Below the pieces are notes generated by a model. The model was not told where the DNA came from and did no database searches. It saw nothing but the letters and a program-made list of their open reading frames with translations. Positions 34,441 to 45,976 of a stretch of 64,000 nucleotides of DNA are shown piece after piece (positions within the stretch are counted from its first letter, which is position 1; every line of letters starts with the position of its first letter). Made by a program: the position numbers and the translations under genes. Where the stretch lies: contig KL647311.1 in NCBI GenBank assembly GCA_000727475.1, forward strand, positions 1,227,017 to 1,291,016. The letters are read 5' to 3'. This stretch comes from Sarcocystis neurona (Eukaryota; Apicomplexa; Conoidasida; Eucoccidiorida; Sarcocystidae).

Positions 34441-35714
34441 GTAGGCCAGCACCGCGGGAGTCGCAGGGGGGCGCCGTTCAAGCGCGAGCAGGAAGCGGCC
34501 CCGGCTGACCCACTACCGCCGCCTCCTCAGCCTACGGCGGAGGTGGGGCCCCCCACATATATACGCATGCATGTGAATCCTCTAGCGCACAGAAGCAAGG
34601 CGCTGGCGGTAGAAGATTATATAGCCGGGTGTCTACGCATGCGCACCAGGCCAACAACAGGGGGTCCCCGGGTCCTTTCTTGGAAAGAGGCAGGGAAGGG
34701 GAAACAGACTGCCACAGCAAGAAGTACGAATCAACAGAAAATCCACACCTATTTCTTTGTAATGTCTGCGTCCGACCTTCTGTTTGAATGTGTTGAAGTC
34801 TAGACGCGCATGCATCCACAGACAAACAGGAAAACCCATATATATACGCAGTTGTATATGCGTGTATCTGTGTACATGCATGCGCATGTATATACGTATA
34901 TGTGTACACAGATATATGTATATACATATATGTACATAGGTGTATACATGTATAGATGTGCATATATGTATACATGTGTATATATGTACATGTGTGTATA
35001 CGTGTATATATGGCTATATATGTGCATATGAGTATATAGGGTATATGCGTATACCGATGTAAATAGGTGTAGATAGGTGTATACATATGTACATATATGT
35101 AAGTATGTATATACGTGTGTATATGTGTGAATACGTATATATGTATGCATGTGTGTGTACGTGTCTATGTGTTTAGATACATAGAGGAAGAGTGCAGTTA
35201 CCTCCCGGTCTTTGAGAAGCTGCGTGAGCAGCGATGCGAGACACGTGCCTTCGCCGAGGACGAGGCCCGGGACGCTGCTGCTGCTGTCGGTCGGTCGCTG
35301 CGACGCTGCTGCTGCTACGCTTCTTCCGCCGCCTCCTGCTGCTGCTGCTGTCCCGGGGCCGCCGCCGGTAAAAACAGCAGCGAGGCGCTCCAACCGCTCG
35401 CACACTGCCGCGCGCACTCGCCAAGAAACATCCGCTGCAGAACGCACGCAGCAGCAGCACTGGCGGCGGCAACGTCCACGGGCGGCAGCAGCAGCAGCAA
35501 GAGCGGCAGCAGGGCGCAACAGGTGCAGCTGCAGCGACTGCAGCAGCAGCAACACGGGTGCAGCAGCCAGCAGCAACACCAGCGAGAAACATCAGCAGCA
35601 ACAGCAGCAAAGAGCGAGAGGCACCAGCAGCAACAGCAGCCCCCAGCAGCAACAGAGCGAGAGGCATCAGCAGCAACAGCAGTAAGAGGCAGCCGCAGCA
35701 ACAGCAGCAAGAGG

Positions 35715-35746
<32 letters not shown>

Positions 35747-38700
35747 GCAAGGGGTGGCAGCAACAGCTACGAAAGTGTTTTTCAACGTACTACACAGACG
35801 TGGGAGGAATTCTTTTCCGAGTTCTCGAAAAAGTTTGGGATCGTGGTCTGCCATTGCCGCTAGGCCCTGCACGCCCTGCATGCGCAGCGTTTCCTGCAGC
35901 AGCAGGAGCAGCAGCCAGGAAAGCCACAGCAGGAGCAGGGGCAGCACGACAAACCCTTCAGACCACGAAGTGGCGCCACAGCAGCAGCAGCACTGGCGAC
36001 GACTTCAGCAGCAGCTGCAGCAACCGCCCAAAAGGCACCAACAACCGCGCAACACAAACACTTCCCTACCCACCGCGCTGAATTCACAACAGCAGCAGCA
36101 GCAGTAGCGGCAGTCCCCCGGCTGCGTCAGCAACCCTTGCCGCAGAACAGCCACATCAGTGTCACCAGGTGATGCAGCAGCAGCAGGAGCAGCAGCAGCA
36201 AGAGAGCAAGAGCAACAGCATATCAACACCGCCGGAGCAGCTGTGTGTCATAGTCTGCTCCGTCGAGAAGCACGTCAAGTATGCATGCGCATCTTCGTGC
36301 ACCACCGCGTCACGCGCTCTTCTATTTCTTGCCAGTGTGTGCGATATCTTTGCCCGCATCCGCCAGAGAGAGAAGTTGAATTAAAAGAGTGGAGATGTAG
36401 CGTTGTCAACTGTCCTTGAAGAAGTGACAAATAGGCACCCGTGAATATCCATAAAATAGAAATATGCCAAGAAGTATACGTCTCTTCAGGTGCTTGCACA
36501 CGAATGCTGGCTTTAGAAGATGGCCAGGCACAGAATCCCCCTGCGCATGTAGACACATACAACGCGCATGAAACACACGTAACCGGGTCTATCGGCTGTC
36601 TCCCCTACACAAGTGTCTCCCCCTATACGGATGTCTCCCCCTATACGGCCGTCTCCCCCTATACGGATGTCTCCCCCTACACCGCTGTCTCCGCCCACAC
36701 GGCTGTCTTCGTCTACAGGGGTGCCTATAAATATCTGTGTGGCTACATGAGTAGGCGGATGTGGACGTGTGTGTAGGTGAAGACAAAGGGAGCCGGGGCT
36801 GCTTGGCTGCCGCTCGACTGCAGCAGGTGCTTACCGAGGGGGAACTGACGTAGCTGGAGAGAAGCTGCGCGAGAATCTGCAGCAGCTGCTGTCGTTCTTT
36901 CTCTCCTGCGGGTCGACCACTTCTTTCTCTTGCTGCTGCTGCTGTTGTCGCTGCTGCGTTGGCATTGCTGCTGCTCTTGTTCAGGCAGACAGCAGAGGTC
37001 AGTCCTTCCTCTCGCTTCCTGCTGCTGCTGCTCCCGCCTGGTGTCTGCTCACCACGCGCGGAGAACGAGTGGCCCTCTGTTGCTGCTGCAGAAGGGGAAG
37101 AAGCAGCAAGCGAATGGCGCAGAGCCGCCCCACACATTTCAACGAAAAGCGGGAGCCGGGTGCCTGCCTGCTGCTGAACGTAGATGAGAGCAGTGTCCTT
37201 GCACAGCGCTGCATACGCATGCACCAGCAGCTCGAGCTGCTTCTCCCCGCCAGTCGCCCGCAGTTGCTCCTCCTCCTCCTCCTGTCCTTCCTCCTCCTGC
37301 TGCTGCTGCTCCTGCTGCTGCTGCGGCGGCTTTTCCTGCGGCTGCGGTTCCTGTGGACGGTACTGCTTGGCTTCGCAGAGGCGCTGCTGCAGGTGGAAGG
37401 CGGCAATGGGGAGCAGGACAGCTGCAGCTGCCTGGCTGCGAAGCCCGTCGTCTTGTAGCAGCAGCAGCACGCGGGGAACGAGCTGCTGCTGCAGCACTGC
37501 CAAAGAGACGTACCTGCGTGAGGAGAAGAGCCTGTACAGAGCGGCTTGAGCCACCTCACGCGTCTCTCTGTCCTGCTGCAGCAGCAGATGCAGCAGAAGT
37601 TTGAAAAATAGCACCGCGTCACTTTCTTCCTCGCCGCCGCTGCTGTCTCTGCCGCTGCTGCTGTCTTCTCCTCCTACGCTTCCTCCTCCGGCGACCCGAT
37701 TCTTCTCCTCGCTCGTGCTTCTCCTGCTGTCTCCCCCGCTGCTCCTGCTGCTGCTGCCGGTCTCACTGCAGCTCCCGTTCTTGCCGCCGCTGCTGTGGTG
37801 TCTCGAGCCAGTCTCGAGCTCGCTCTCCCGTCCGGTCGTCTCCTGCTGCTGTTGCTGCTGCTCCTCCTTCTGCCCGCCCTGCTGCTGCTGTGCTGCTGGT
37901 GCTGCAGCCCTCTCCTCCCGCTGCAGCAGGGCCAGCAACTCCCTTCCGACGGCCTCAAGCACAAGGCGATCATTCTCCTGCTCCAAGTGCGCTGCCCTCG
38001 GTTACACAAGCAGAAAACAAATACGCTTGCATTCTTCAACACAAGCCGAAAAACTAATATGCATGCGTACACCTATATACGTCGCTCCACGAACACATAC
38101 ACAACTGTCGAAAATATGGGCGCACGCGAACGCACGCAAACACATCCTTCACTATAGATACACGTAGCTGCATATGCATACATGTACATTTATGGGTAAT
38201 ACATATATACATATATATATGAATGCATTTGTTTCACAAATATATATATCCTTTGTGTACCTGGCTATAACACACGGCGAGGAGTACACATACACATAAG
38301 TACACACAAGTACATATATGTCATATATATATATATATATATGTATAAATGAATACATATGTTTCACATTCATATAGAGACATATATATACGTATATTTA
38401 TGTAATTTATATTTGGCTTTAGCACACCGCGAGAAACAAAACACACGAGTACATATATGAGTTACACATATATATATGAATGGATACAACTATTCACACA
38501 TATATACGTATATATTTATATGTTCTATGTGTACCTGGGTGTAATACATGACGAGATATATATATATATGCATGAGTATACGTATGGCCGGAGAAATGGA
38601 TACATCTATACATACATATGGAGTACTCTCCATGTGTATGTATGACCATATATGTACGACGTACGTACACATGCATATATATATGGATAGATGCATACGA

Positions 38701-41700
38701 AGGACAAAGAGATACGGGCATATAACGAGGGGTTTGTGTGTGTACAAAAATGTGCGTCTATACATCTACGTATGTTGCAGTAAATATACGTGTGTCTCTC
38801 CACACATGCCTGCGCCTATCGATAAGACACATATATGTAGGAGTCGCCTATGTGTACGGATAGTATGTCTATATATATGGAGACGCCGGTAAACACCTAG
38901 GTATTTCATCGCGGTTTTTTGCCCTCATCCTATATATATATGTGTAGGCACAAGAGACCGAGCAACACATCAGTAAGTGTATGAATGCTGAGAACGTACA
39001 TATATATATGCAGAGGTACTGAGGAGTATATATGTGATGAGGTGATCACTGACGAAATGAATATATATATACGTGGAAGTTGGAGTGTGACGGCTGAGAA
39101 GTTGGGGGTCTCTGGGTAGCCGGTCCAGCAGGCCCGAGGCTGCGTCATGCACCTTTTATGCATGTACACACTTTCTAGCTATTTATTTAGAGAAGAAAAG
39201 TCTTCCGCAGATGTATATGTGTAGGGCCAGACGTGCGGGTCCAGCAATACAAACGAAAAGAAGACACACATATACACATGAATCCATATACAGCTATAGT
39301 ACTGTGTGTATATATATAGAATCTACTACTACACACATTTACATATCTATATACATAGAGAGGGCGATGGAGCGAATATATATATATAAGGGCATGGTGT
39401 CGCTATACAAATGCATGCATACATATATAATGCCCCACACAAAGAAAGACAGCGAGAGGGACCGAAGAAATGTGCACGTGTACAAGTGTATGGCTCCGCT
39501 ACGTATATATATATATATATATATTGTACTAAGTACATATATATGCAAGTGTAGCAAATAAATGTATATGTGTATATTTGTACGGATGTGGCTTCAAGCA
39601 TAGGCATGCGCAGATACGCGGCTCCTCGAATACTCCGCCAGTCGACCGGCAAGGTGAATACAGACAGACATATATACACACATATATATGTGTATAAAGG
39701 CAGACACACTCGCGCATGCGCACGGGAGCAAAAGGCGGAATATAAAGATAAACAAATATATGTGAAGGGGGGGAAAAGATAGAAACGTGTACTTTGCGAT
39801 GATCACGGCATGAAGCCGTTCAACCCACATATATGCGTGCAGCACATCTGCGTAGTGTTGCGTACACTCGTGAAAATGGCCTGTCACAAATACGTTTATT
39901 CTTCACACGCACGAGCCTAATATATACATATATGTACACACATACACATATATATGTATATATTTGTGTTTATATACGACTGTACACATGTATGTATATA
40001 TGCGAAGCACGCGCGCTAGTGTATTCCTACATACGCACATATATATATGTTAGTATAGGAGTGCAGACATATATATATGAATGCACGTGCGCCACTATAT
40101 ATAGACACATATACATATATGTTTGTGTATGATTGTAGAGACATACTACGCTACTGTGTGTAGACACGTACATACGTGTATATATATATGTATATTAGTA
40201 TGAAACTGCAGACATATATATAAATGTACGTGCGCCACTGTGTGTAGACACGCGCGTATATATAGTATATAATCATAAAGAAAGATGTATATAGGGAAAT
40301 GTACGTGCACTCGATTGTGTAGACAAGTACATGCGTATATATATGTGTGTATTAGAAGATAGATGTAGAGGGATATGTATACACCTAAGTACGCGTCCGC
40401 TAGTGTATATATGCTCATATCTACGCACACGTTATGTATGTGGAGGGTTGTAGAGATACACATATATATATGAATGCACGTGCACTACTATATGTAGACA
40501 CATATATACGTATGTATGTACGTTAGTATATGACTGTAGACAAATATGTACATATGTGAATGCAAATGCCCTACCATATGCATACACATCCATATATATA
40601 TGTACGTATGCATTAGTATATGAATGTAGATAGATATAAATATATATATGTGTCTTATATGTAAAACTACACAAATGAACTCGAACTGGGGTGTGGAGAC
40701 GGTTGAATAGGAGAAACTGCAGAAGAAAAGAAGACTGCGTCAAAGACTGCGTGTGAACCCTTCTTACCTGCGTCGGCCTAGACGCATGCATATACGTCGG
40801 GAGAAGTATAAGTCGCACGCATATACTTCTGAGTATATATATTTCTACACCTGTCCACTTTAGCAGCACCACGTCATAAAAAGTTTTCGACGCCCGAGTC
40901 CACATATTACATGCAGATAGACACACACATACACCGCCGTGTCCACAAGGAAGTAAACCCCTGAATACACATATATATATGTATATGTAACGCGTGCGAT
41001 GCATGCGAACAAGTGTATATCTGAGGAGCAGCAATTCGTGGATCATCCCTTTCCGCGTGTAGATGCTGCTCATGCACATGTGTGGCCTTCCCGTAGGCGT
41101 CGTCAACGCAAAGAGACGTCGATATAGATATCGACCAGGAGAAGGGAGACGAAAAGGAAGGACACTTCCTAGCGACAACGTCCTTACTCAGAAGAAATAG
41201 CAGCAGCTCACGCTGGTTGCAGGAGAGGGCCGTCGCCAGGTTGCCAACGCTGCATACAGCAACGAGTCTCTCCTGCGTCAACGGCAGGAGCCCAGGGGAA
41301 GCGACAGCAGCAGCAGGTGGGGACGGGAGTAGGTGATGAGAAGAAAGTGCCAAGACGCAGCAGCAGAATCCACAGCAGTTCCTCGCTTATATTGTGGGAG
41401 AAACAGGTGTACTCGTGTATATATGCATACGGTTGTAGAAAGCTTAAAAAGTCCGCATGCATGTGTGTATTTGTCTATAATCCTATACATATGTGTGTGT
41501 GTGTACCAGTACACATATTCTAGCATACAGCCATACACAGACATTCTATGGAAACAGAAGTACACACACATATATATGTATATGCTTGTGTTCGTTAAAA
41601 TACACATATTTTACATATGTGTCCACATGTGTTTACATCTGTACACACATATATAAATAGAAATATACATGTATCTATTTACACATGTCTATAGAGATAT

Positions 41701-44204
41701 AGGTAGATGGACATGTGTACATATGTGAGCATGCAGCCGTACATTTATTTGATGAAAACCAAGATATACACATATATATATATGTTTGTAAAAATATACG
41801 AACTACATATATATATGGGTACTTGTGTATAACCACATACATACCCATATACATATATATATATATATATATACACGCACTACCCATATATATATATATA
41901 TATATATATGTAAGCGTACAGCTGCAGATAGACTTTAGGGGGACAAAGGTGTATGCATATGTTTGTATATATACGTATGTGGGCACTGGTTTGTAGTGGT
42001 ATACCTCTGTATACGTACGCATACAAATATATACATATATGTACGTAAATATACATATATATACATATACATATATTTATATTACGGTACAACGGTACAC
42101 ACATGCTGTGGAGAGAGAAGTACACGTAGGCATGTGTATATTTAGAAATATACGGTTCTCCTATTTATGTATGTACGGATACTTCTGTATTACCATCAAA
42201 TGCGTGTGTCTATATATATATATATACAATGATATATATACTATGTGTATATATATACATGTATGTATATATGTACATACATATACACACATGCATATAT
42301 ATATATATATGTAGACAGGTGTATTCAGGTGTATTAGTTTGTCAAAATCTCGACGAGTCACAGCCGTAGAGACCCTCACTTTTTCTCTTCGTATAGAGGG
42401 AACAGGAAGAGGTACATGAACAGCAGCAGCACGTACAAGCGCAGACACACGCATAAAACCAGACAGGTGGTCGTAGCAGACCCTCTTCTTCCGTGCTGCT
42501 GCTTAAACATGAAAACTACATACAAGTGCGCACACAGCACCAGCAGCAGCAGAAGCAGCAGTGGCAGCTGCAGTAGCAGCAGTAGCAGCAGTGGCACCAG
42601 CAGTAGCAGCAGTGGCACCAGCAGTAGAAGCAACGGCAGCAGTAGTAGCAGCAACGGCACCAGCAGTAGCAGCAGTGGCACCAGCAGTAGGAGCAACGGC
42701 AGCAGCAGTAGCAGGCAACGGCAGCAGCAGTTGTAGGCAACGGCAGCAGCAGTAGGAGCAATGGCAGCAGCAGNNNNNNNNNNNNNNNNNNNNNNNNNNN
42801 NNNNNNNNNNNNNNNNNNNNNNNNNNNNNNNNNNNNNNNNNNNNNNNNNNNNNNNNNNNNNNNNNNNNNNNNNNNNNNNNNNNNNNNNNNNNNNNNNNNN
42901 NNNNNNNNNNNNNNNNNNNNNNNNNNNNNNNNNNNNNNNNNNNNNNNNNNNNNNNNNNNNNNNNNNNNNNNNNNNNNNNNNNNNNNNNNNNNNNNNNNNN
43001 NNNNNNNNNNNNNNNNNNNNNNNNNNNNNNNNNNNNNNNNNNNNNNNNNNNNNNNNNNNNNNNNNNNNNNNNNNNNNNNNNNNNNNNNNNNNNNNNNNNN
43101 NNNNNNNNNNNNNNNNNNNNNNNNNNNNNNNNNNNNNNNNNNNNNNNNNNNNNNNNNNNNNNNNNNNNNNNNNNNNNNNNNNNNNNNNNNNNNNNNNNNN
43201 NNNNNNNNNNNNNNNNNNNNNNNNNNNNNNNNNNNNNNNNNNNNNNNNNNNNNNNNNNNNNNNNNNNNNNNNNNNNNNNNNNNNNNNNNNNNNNNNNNNN
43301 NNNNNNNNNNNNNNNNNNNNNNNNNNNNNNNNNNNNNNNNNNNNNNNNNNNNNNNNNNNNNNNNNNNNNNNNNNNNNNNNNNNNNNNNNNNNNNNNNNNN
43401 NNNNNNNNNNNNNNNNNNNNNNNNNNNNNNNNNNNNNNNNNNNTAGCAGCGATGGCAGCGCCAGTAGCAGCGATGGTAGCAGCAGCTGCAGCGCACCTCT
43501 TGCGAGTCGCTGTAGAATTTATCAAAGACAACTCGCGCTGTCTCCGCGTCTGCCTCATTTCTCAGGTTCTCCGTCGCAGCCTCAAGATTACCCTCCGCCT
43601 TACTGTTGTCGCTGTAGGTGCTGCTGTTCCTGCTGCGGTTCCACAACTTTGCTGCGGCAGCAGCAGCAGCCTGGATCTCCGCAGACGCATGTGGTAGCTC
43701 TTCCCACGGCTGCCTGTCGATAAAAACTGCTGCTGCAGATCCGCGCAGTCGTGAGGCAGCTGCAAAAGCTGGTCTTGTTCCTACTTCGCTTTGTCCGAGT
43801 TCGTCACGGGGCGTTCGACCTGCTATCTCTCCTGCGGTCCCTGCTGCTGCGCCTGCTGAGGAGGCTGCTATGGAGGCCCGTCCTGCTGCCGCTGCTGCTG
43901 CTGCATCTGAGTAATAATCTGTTGCGCCTCCTCCTCCTGCAGCTGCTGCTGCTGTTCCTGTCTGTGCCGTGGCGGGAAGTCTTCCTCCTGCTCGTGAACA
44001 TGTTGCTGTGCTCTCTTCTGCAACTGCTGCTGCTGTTCCTCGAGCTGGGACTGCTGCTGCTGCTGTTGCTGCACTTGGCCACACGGCAGCAGTTTCTGGA
44101 AGGGGGTTGCAAGTATGACGGGAGAACAAGAGGAACGCGGTGCTGCCATACCATCCCGAGTCGCCTTCCACGCATGCAGATGCTGCGGCGGCTGCTGCAG
44201 CCAT
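34176..44204 (-). CDS. PP2A/PP4 regulatory scaffold (PR65-like HEAT-repeat protein), N-terminal exons
   Basis: Exons 44204-43497, 41272-41188, 37991-36835, 35893-35791, 35434-35202 and 34223-34176 join in phase (0,1,0,1,0,0) at GT-AG sites such as TCG|GTAAGC, CAA|GTGAGT and GAG|GTAACT. The joined ~778 residues follow the order of HEAT repeats in the PP2A scaffold subunit. NLATALSCNQRELLLFLL (residues ~247-264) matches repeat 1, TREVAQAALYRL and YAALCKDTALIYV match repeats 3-4, LRMQGVQGLAAMA repeat 5, SWRVRAAVCERLERLA repeat 6 and LLKDREMNVKSAALRKIRQL repeat 7. Low-complexity Gln/Ser/Ala inserts break the repeats at about 296-387, 472-515, 560-628 and 706-740. Such subunits bridge catalytic and regulatory phosphatase subunits. 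The first intron holds the assembly gap. The ATG at 44204 is the first in frame, but the Ala-rich first exon is the weakest part. PPP4R1-type scaffold is the main alternative. Confidence 0.7.
34830..35190. repeat. TGTATA microsatellites within an intron
   Basis: ATATATGTACATAT runs between the exons 35434-35202 and 34223-34176. Confidence 0.8.
36596..36715. repeat. 18-bp minisatellite TGTCTCCCCCTATACGGA
   Basis: Six to seven copies with C/T and A/C variation, in the intron after the exon ending at 36835. Confidence 0.9.
38150..39600. repeat. TATA/CATA microsatellites
   Basis: TATATATGAATG and ACATATAT runs, densest at 38170-38560 and 39300-39560. No exon recognised in this intron region. 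Confidence 0.75.
39985..40650. repeat. ~100-bp satellite with GTACGTGCGCCACTNTGTGTAG
   Basis: The core TGCACGTGCGCCACTATATGTA then GACACATA recurs about seven times, each followed by TATATATG and a TTAGTATANGACTGTAGA segment. Confidence 0.85.
41400..42330. repeat. TATA/TGTG microsatellites
   Basis: CATATATATG runs with spacers. The sequence lies in the first intron of the scaffold gene model. Confidence 0.8.
42540..42773. repeat. CAG-type minisatellite adjoining the assembly gap
   Basis: AGCAGTAGCAGCAGTGGCAC-type units of 18-24 bp run into the Ns; the same unit reappears at 43444-43490. The gap is therefore probably an unassembled stretch of this array. Confidence 0.85.
42774..43443. other. 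assembly gap of 670 Ns
   Basis: The bases are N. The true length is unknown. Frames drawn across it have no meaning. Confidence 1.
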
Positions 44205-44559
44205 CTCGTCAACGCTGTCAGCGTCTGCAGCAACAGAATCCACATGACCAGCAGCAGCAGCTACTACTACAGCACCAGCTACTACTACAGCAGCAGCACC
44301 TACACCAACAGCACCCACACCAACAATAGCGTCAACTACTGCAGCAGCAGCAGCACCTACGGCAGCACCTACACCAACACCGCCAACATTAACAGCAGCA
44401 GCGACCGCTACAGCAGTAACAGCACGTGCAGCAGCAGCAGCAGCGGTACATCCATCGGGGCAGCAAGCGAGCACTGGCAGGAGAGAGACAGAGAGAGCAG
44501 GAGTCGCAGAAACACGCCAGCAGAGCGAGTAGCCACCCTCAGGCAGCAATAGCAAGCAG

Positions 44560-45855
44560 ACAAAGGAGCAGCAGTGATATCAGAGAGGCAGACCGGCGGC
44601 GACCGGCATATAAGGCGCAGCCATAAGTACAGGAATCATGACAAAAGATTGTCAATTTCCTACAGATGGCCTCGTCTCCAGGCGGTGAAATTTAGCACAA
44701 TGCAAAACTGCAACGAGAATGCATCGGGCTGTCTTACGCATTTCTTGATTTTATACAGGCAAAAATACTTGCGTGCGCTCATTGGTATAGGCGGTTAGGT
44801 GAGATTCCTTCGCTTCGCGGTCAGGTGCAACAGCAGAGCTGCCGCTGTAGCTTCACGTGCACCAGGTAATTCGCGTTTCCACTGTGAGATAGCGAGGACG
44901 ACAGAAACAAGGAAAGATTTAGAGAGAGACTGACAAGAAGAATGAAGAAACTCTATGTCATTGTGTTCTAATTTTGCAAGGACTCTATGCATCGGTATAT
45001 TCACGCACTTGAGCGACGCTGTACCGGTCGCTAATTGACAGAAAAGGCGATGTGCGTACGGTCTCGTGCAGCAATGGAAAAGACTCGTTAAGACTGCGGG
45101 AAAGCGCTGCTCTCTCCAGGCACGTGTAAATTTGCTGTGTCACTGGCTTGACAACTTATAAGGAGGCGCCTTAACTGCTGCAAAACTCGGTTCTGAAGAC
45201 GCAAAGAAGCGGGGAACCATCTTGGTCAGCTAACAAGAGGTGCGTGCTAGAGCGAAGCAACAGACCATAAAAAAGTAAGGCAGGGATACTAACTTGTCTA
45301 TATGAATATATACTTACGCAGGAAGAGGGAGAAAAGCTGATGCCGCCACATACGGGTACAAACACGATACAGACTGGTAGACGCACTTTACAGATGGAGC
45401 TCCGACAGTTGTTGCCGCAGGACTACCAGGAGTGTGTAGAAGGTCACACTTACGTGCATGCATAAACTCTTGCCTCTACGTATACATATACATATTAACT
45501 GATGTGCAGAATATTTATTTATTTGGAACTCTCTGTTGCACACATGTAGGCTTACGTTGGTACAAATCTGACGTCTATGTAGCCGAGAACAAGGGAGCCC
45601 GCCGTCGCAAGCACGCACAGACATGAACAAGGAAACGCACACACGCACACATATATACATATGTAGCCGCCAGTACAAGCTTACAGTTACGTATACACGT
45701 GCGGATGCAAGGGAGGAGCCTTTTGCGTAGATGGGCAGGCTGTTAACCACATGTCGTGTAGGACACGTTCTGCAGTGAAAAACCCAAGTGAAACTATGCA
45801 TTTCACACAGCGTAAAAGAACTACGGCTCACTCGGTTGAACGCACACGTGTGCAG
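44560..45855. other. repeat-poor region, no gene seen
   Basis: CAG runs stop at about 44.57 kb and base composition evens out. No convincing exon before 45856. Confidence 0.6.
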
Positions 45856-45976
45856 GTATCTGCTCGAGTTGCGTATGTCGTCGAACGGTCCGGTGGTTGT
45901 ACGCTACGGCGAGGACGTTGATGTGTCTGTCTCCTCCGACCTAAGCGGGAAACTAGAGCTCATCCTGTGCTCATAG
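45856..45976 (+). CDS. terminal exon candidate
   Basis: After the acceptor CACGTGTGCAG a phase-2 exon encodes 39 residues (YLLELRMSSNGPVVVRYGED, then VDVSVSSDLSGKLELIL) and ends in TAG. The alternating hydrophobic pattern suggests beta strands. The family is not recognised and upstream exons were not found. Confidence 0.35.

Noticed and set aside
36166..36347. Minus-strand exon candidate with a Cys run
   Set aside because: The exon ending at 36835 joins in phase to 35893 and reproduces PR65 repeat 5 without it; the Cys run is a CTG run in an arbitrary frame.
42503..44555. Frames of 679, 351 and 320 codons crossing the Ns
   Set aside because: Codons over the gap are unknown. Only the part from 44204 to 43497 was used.
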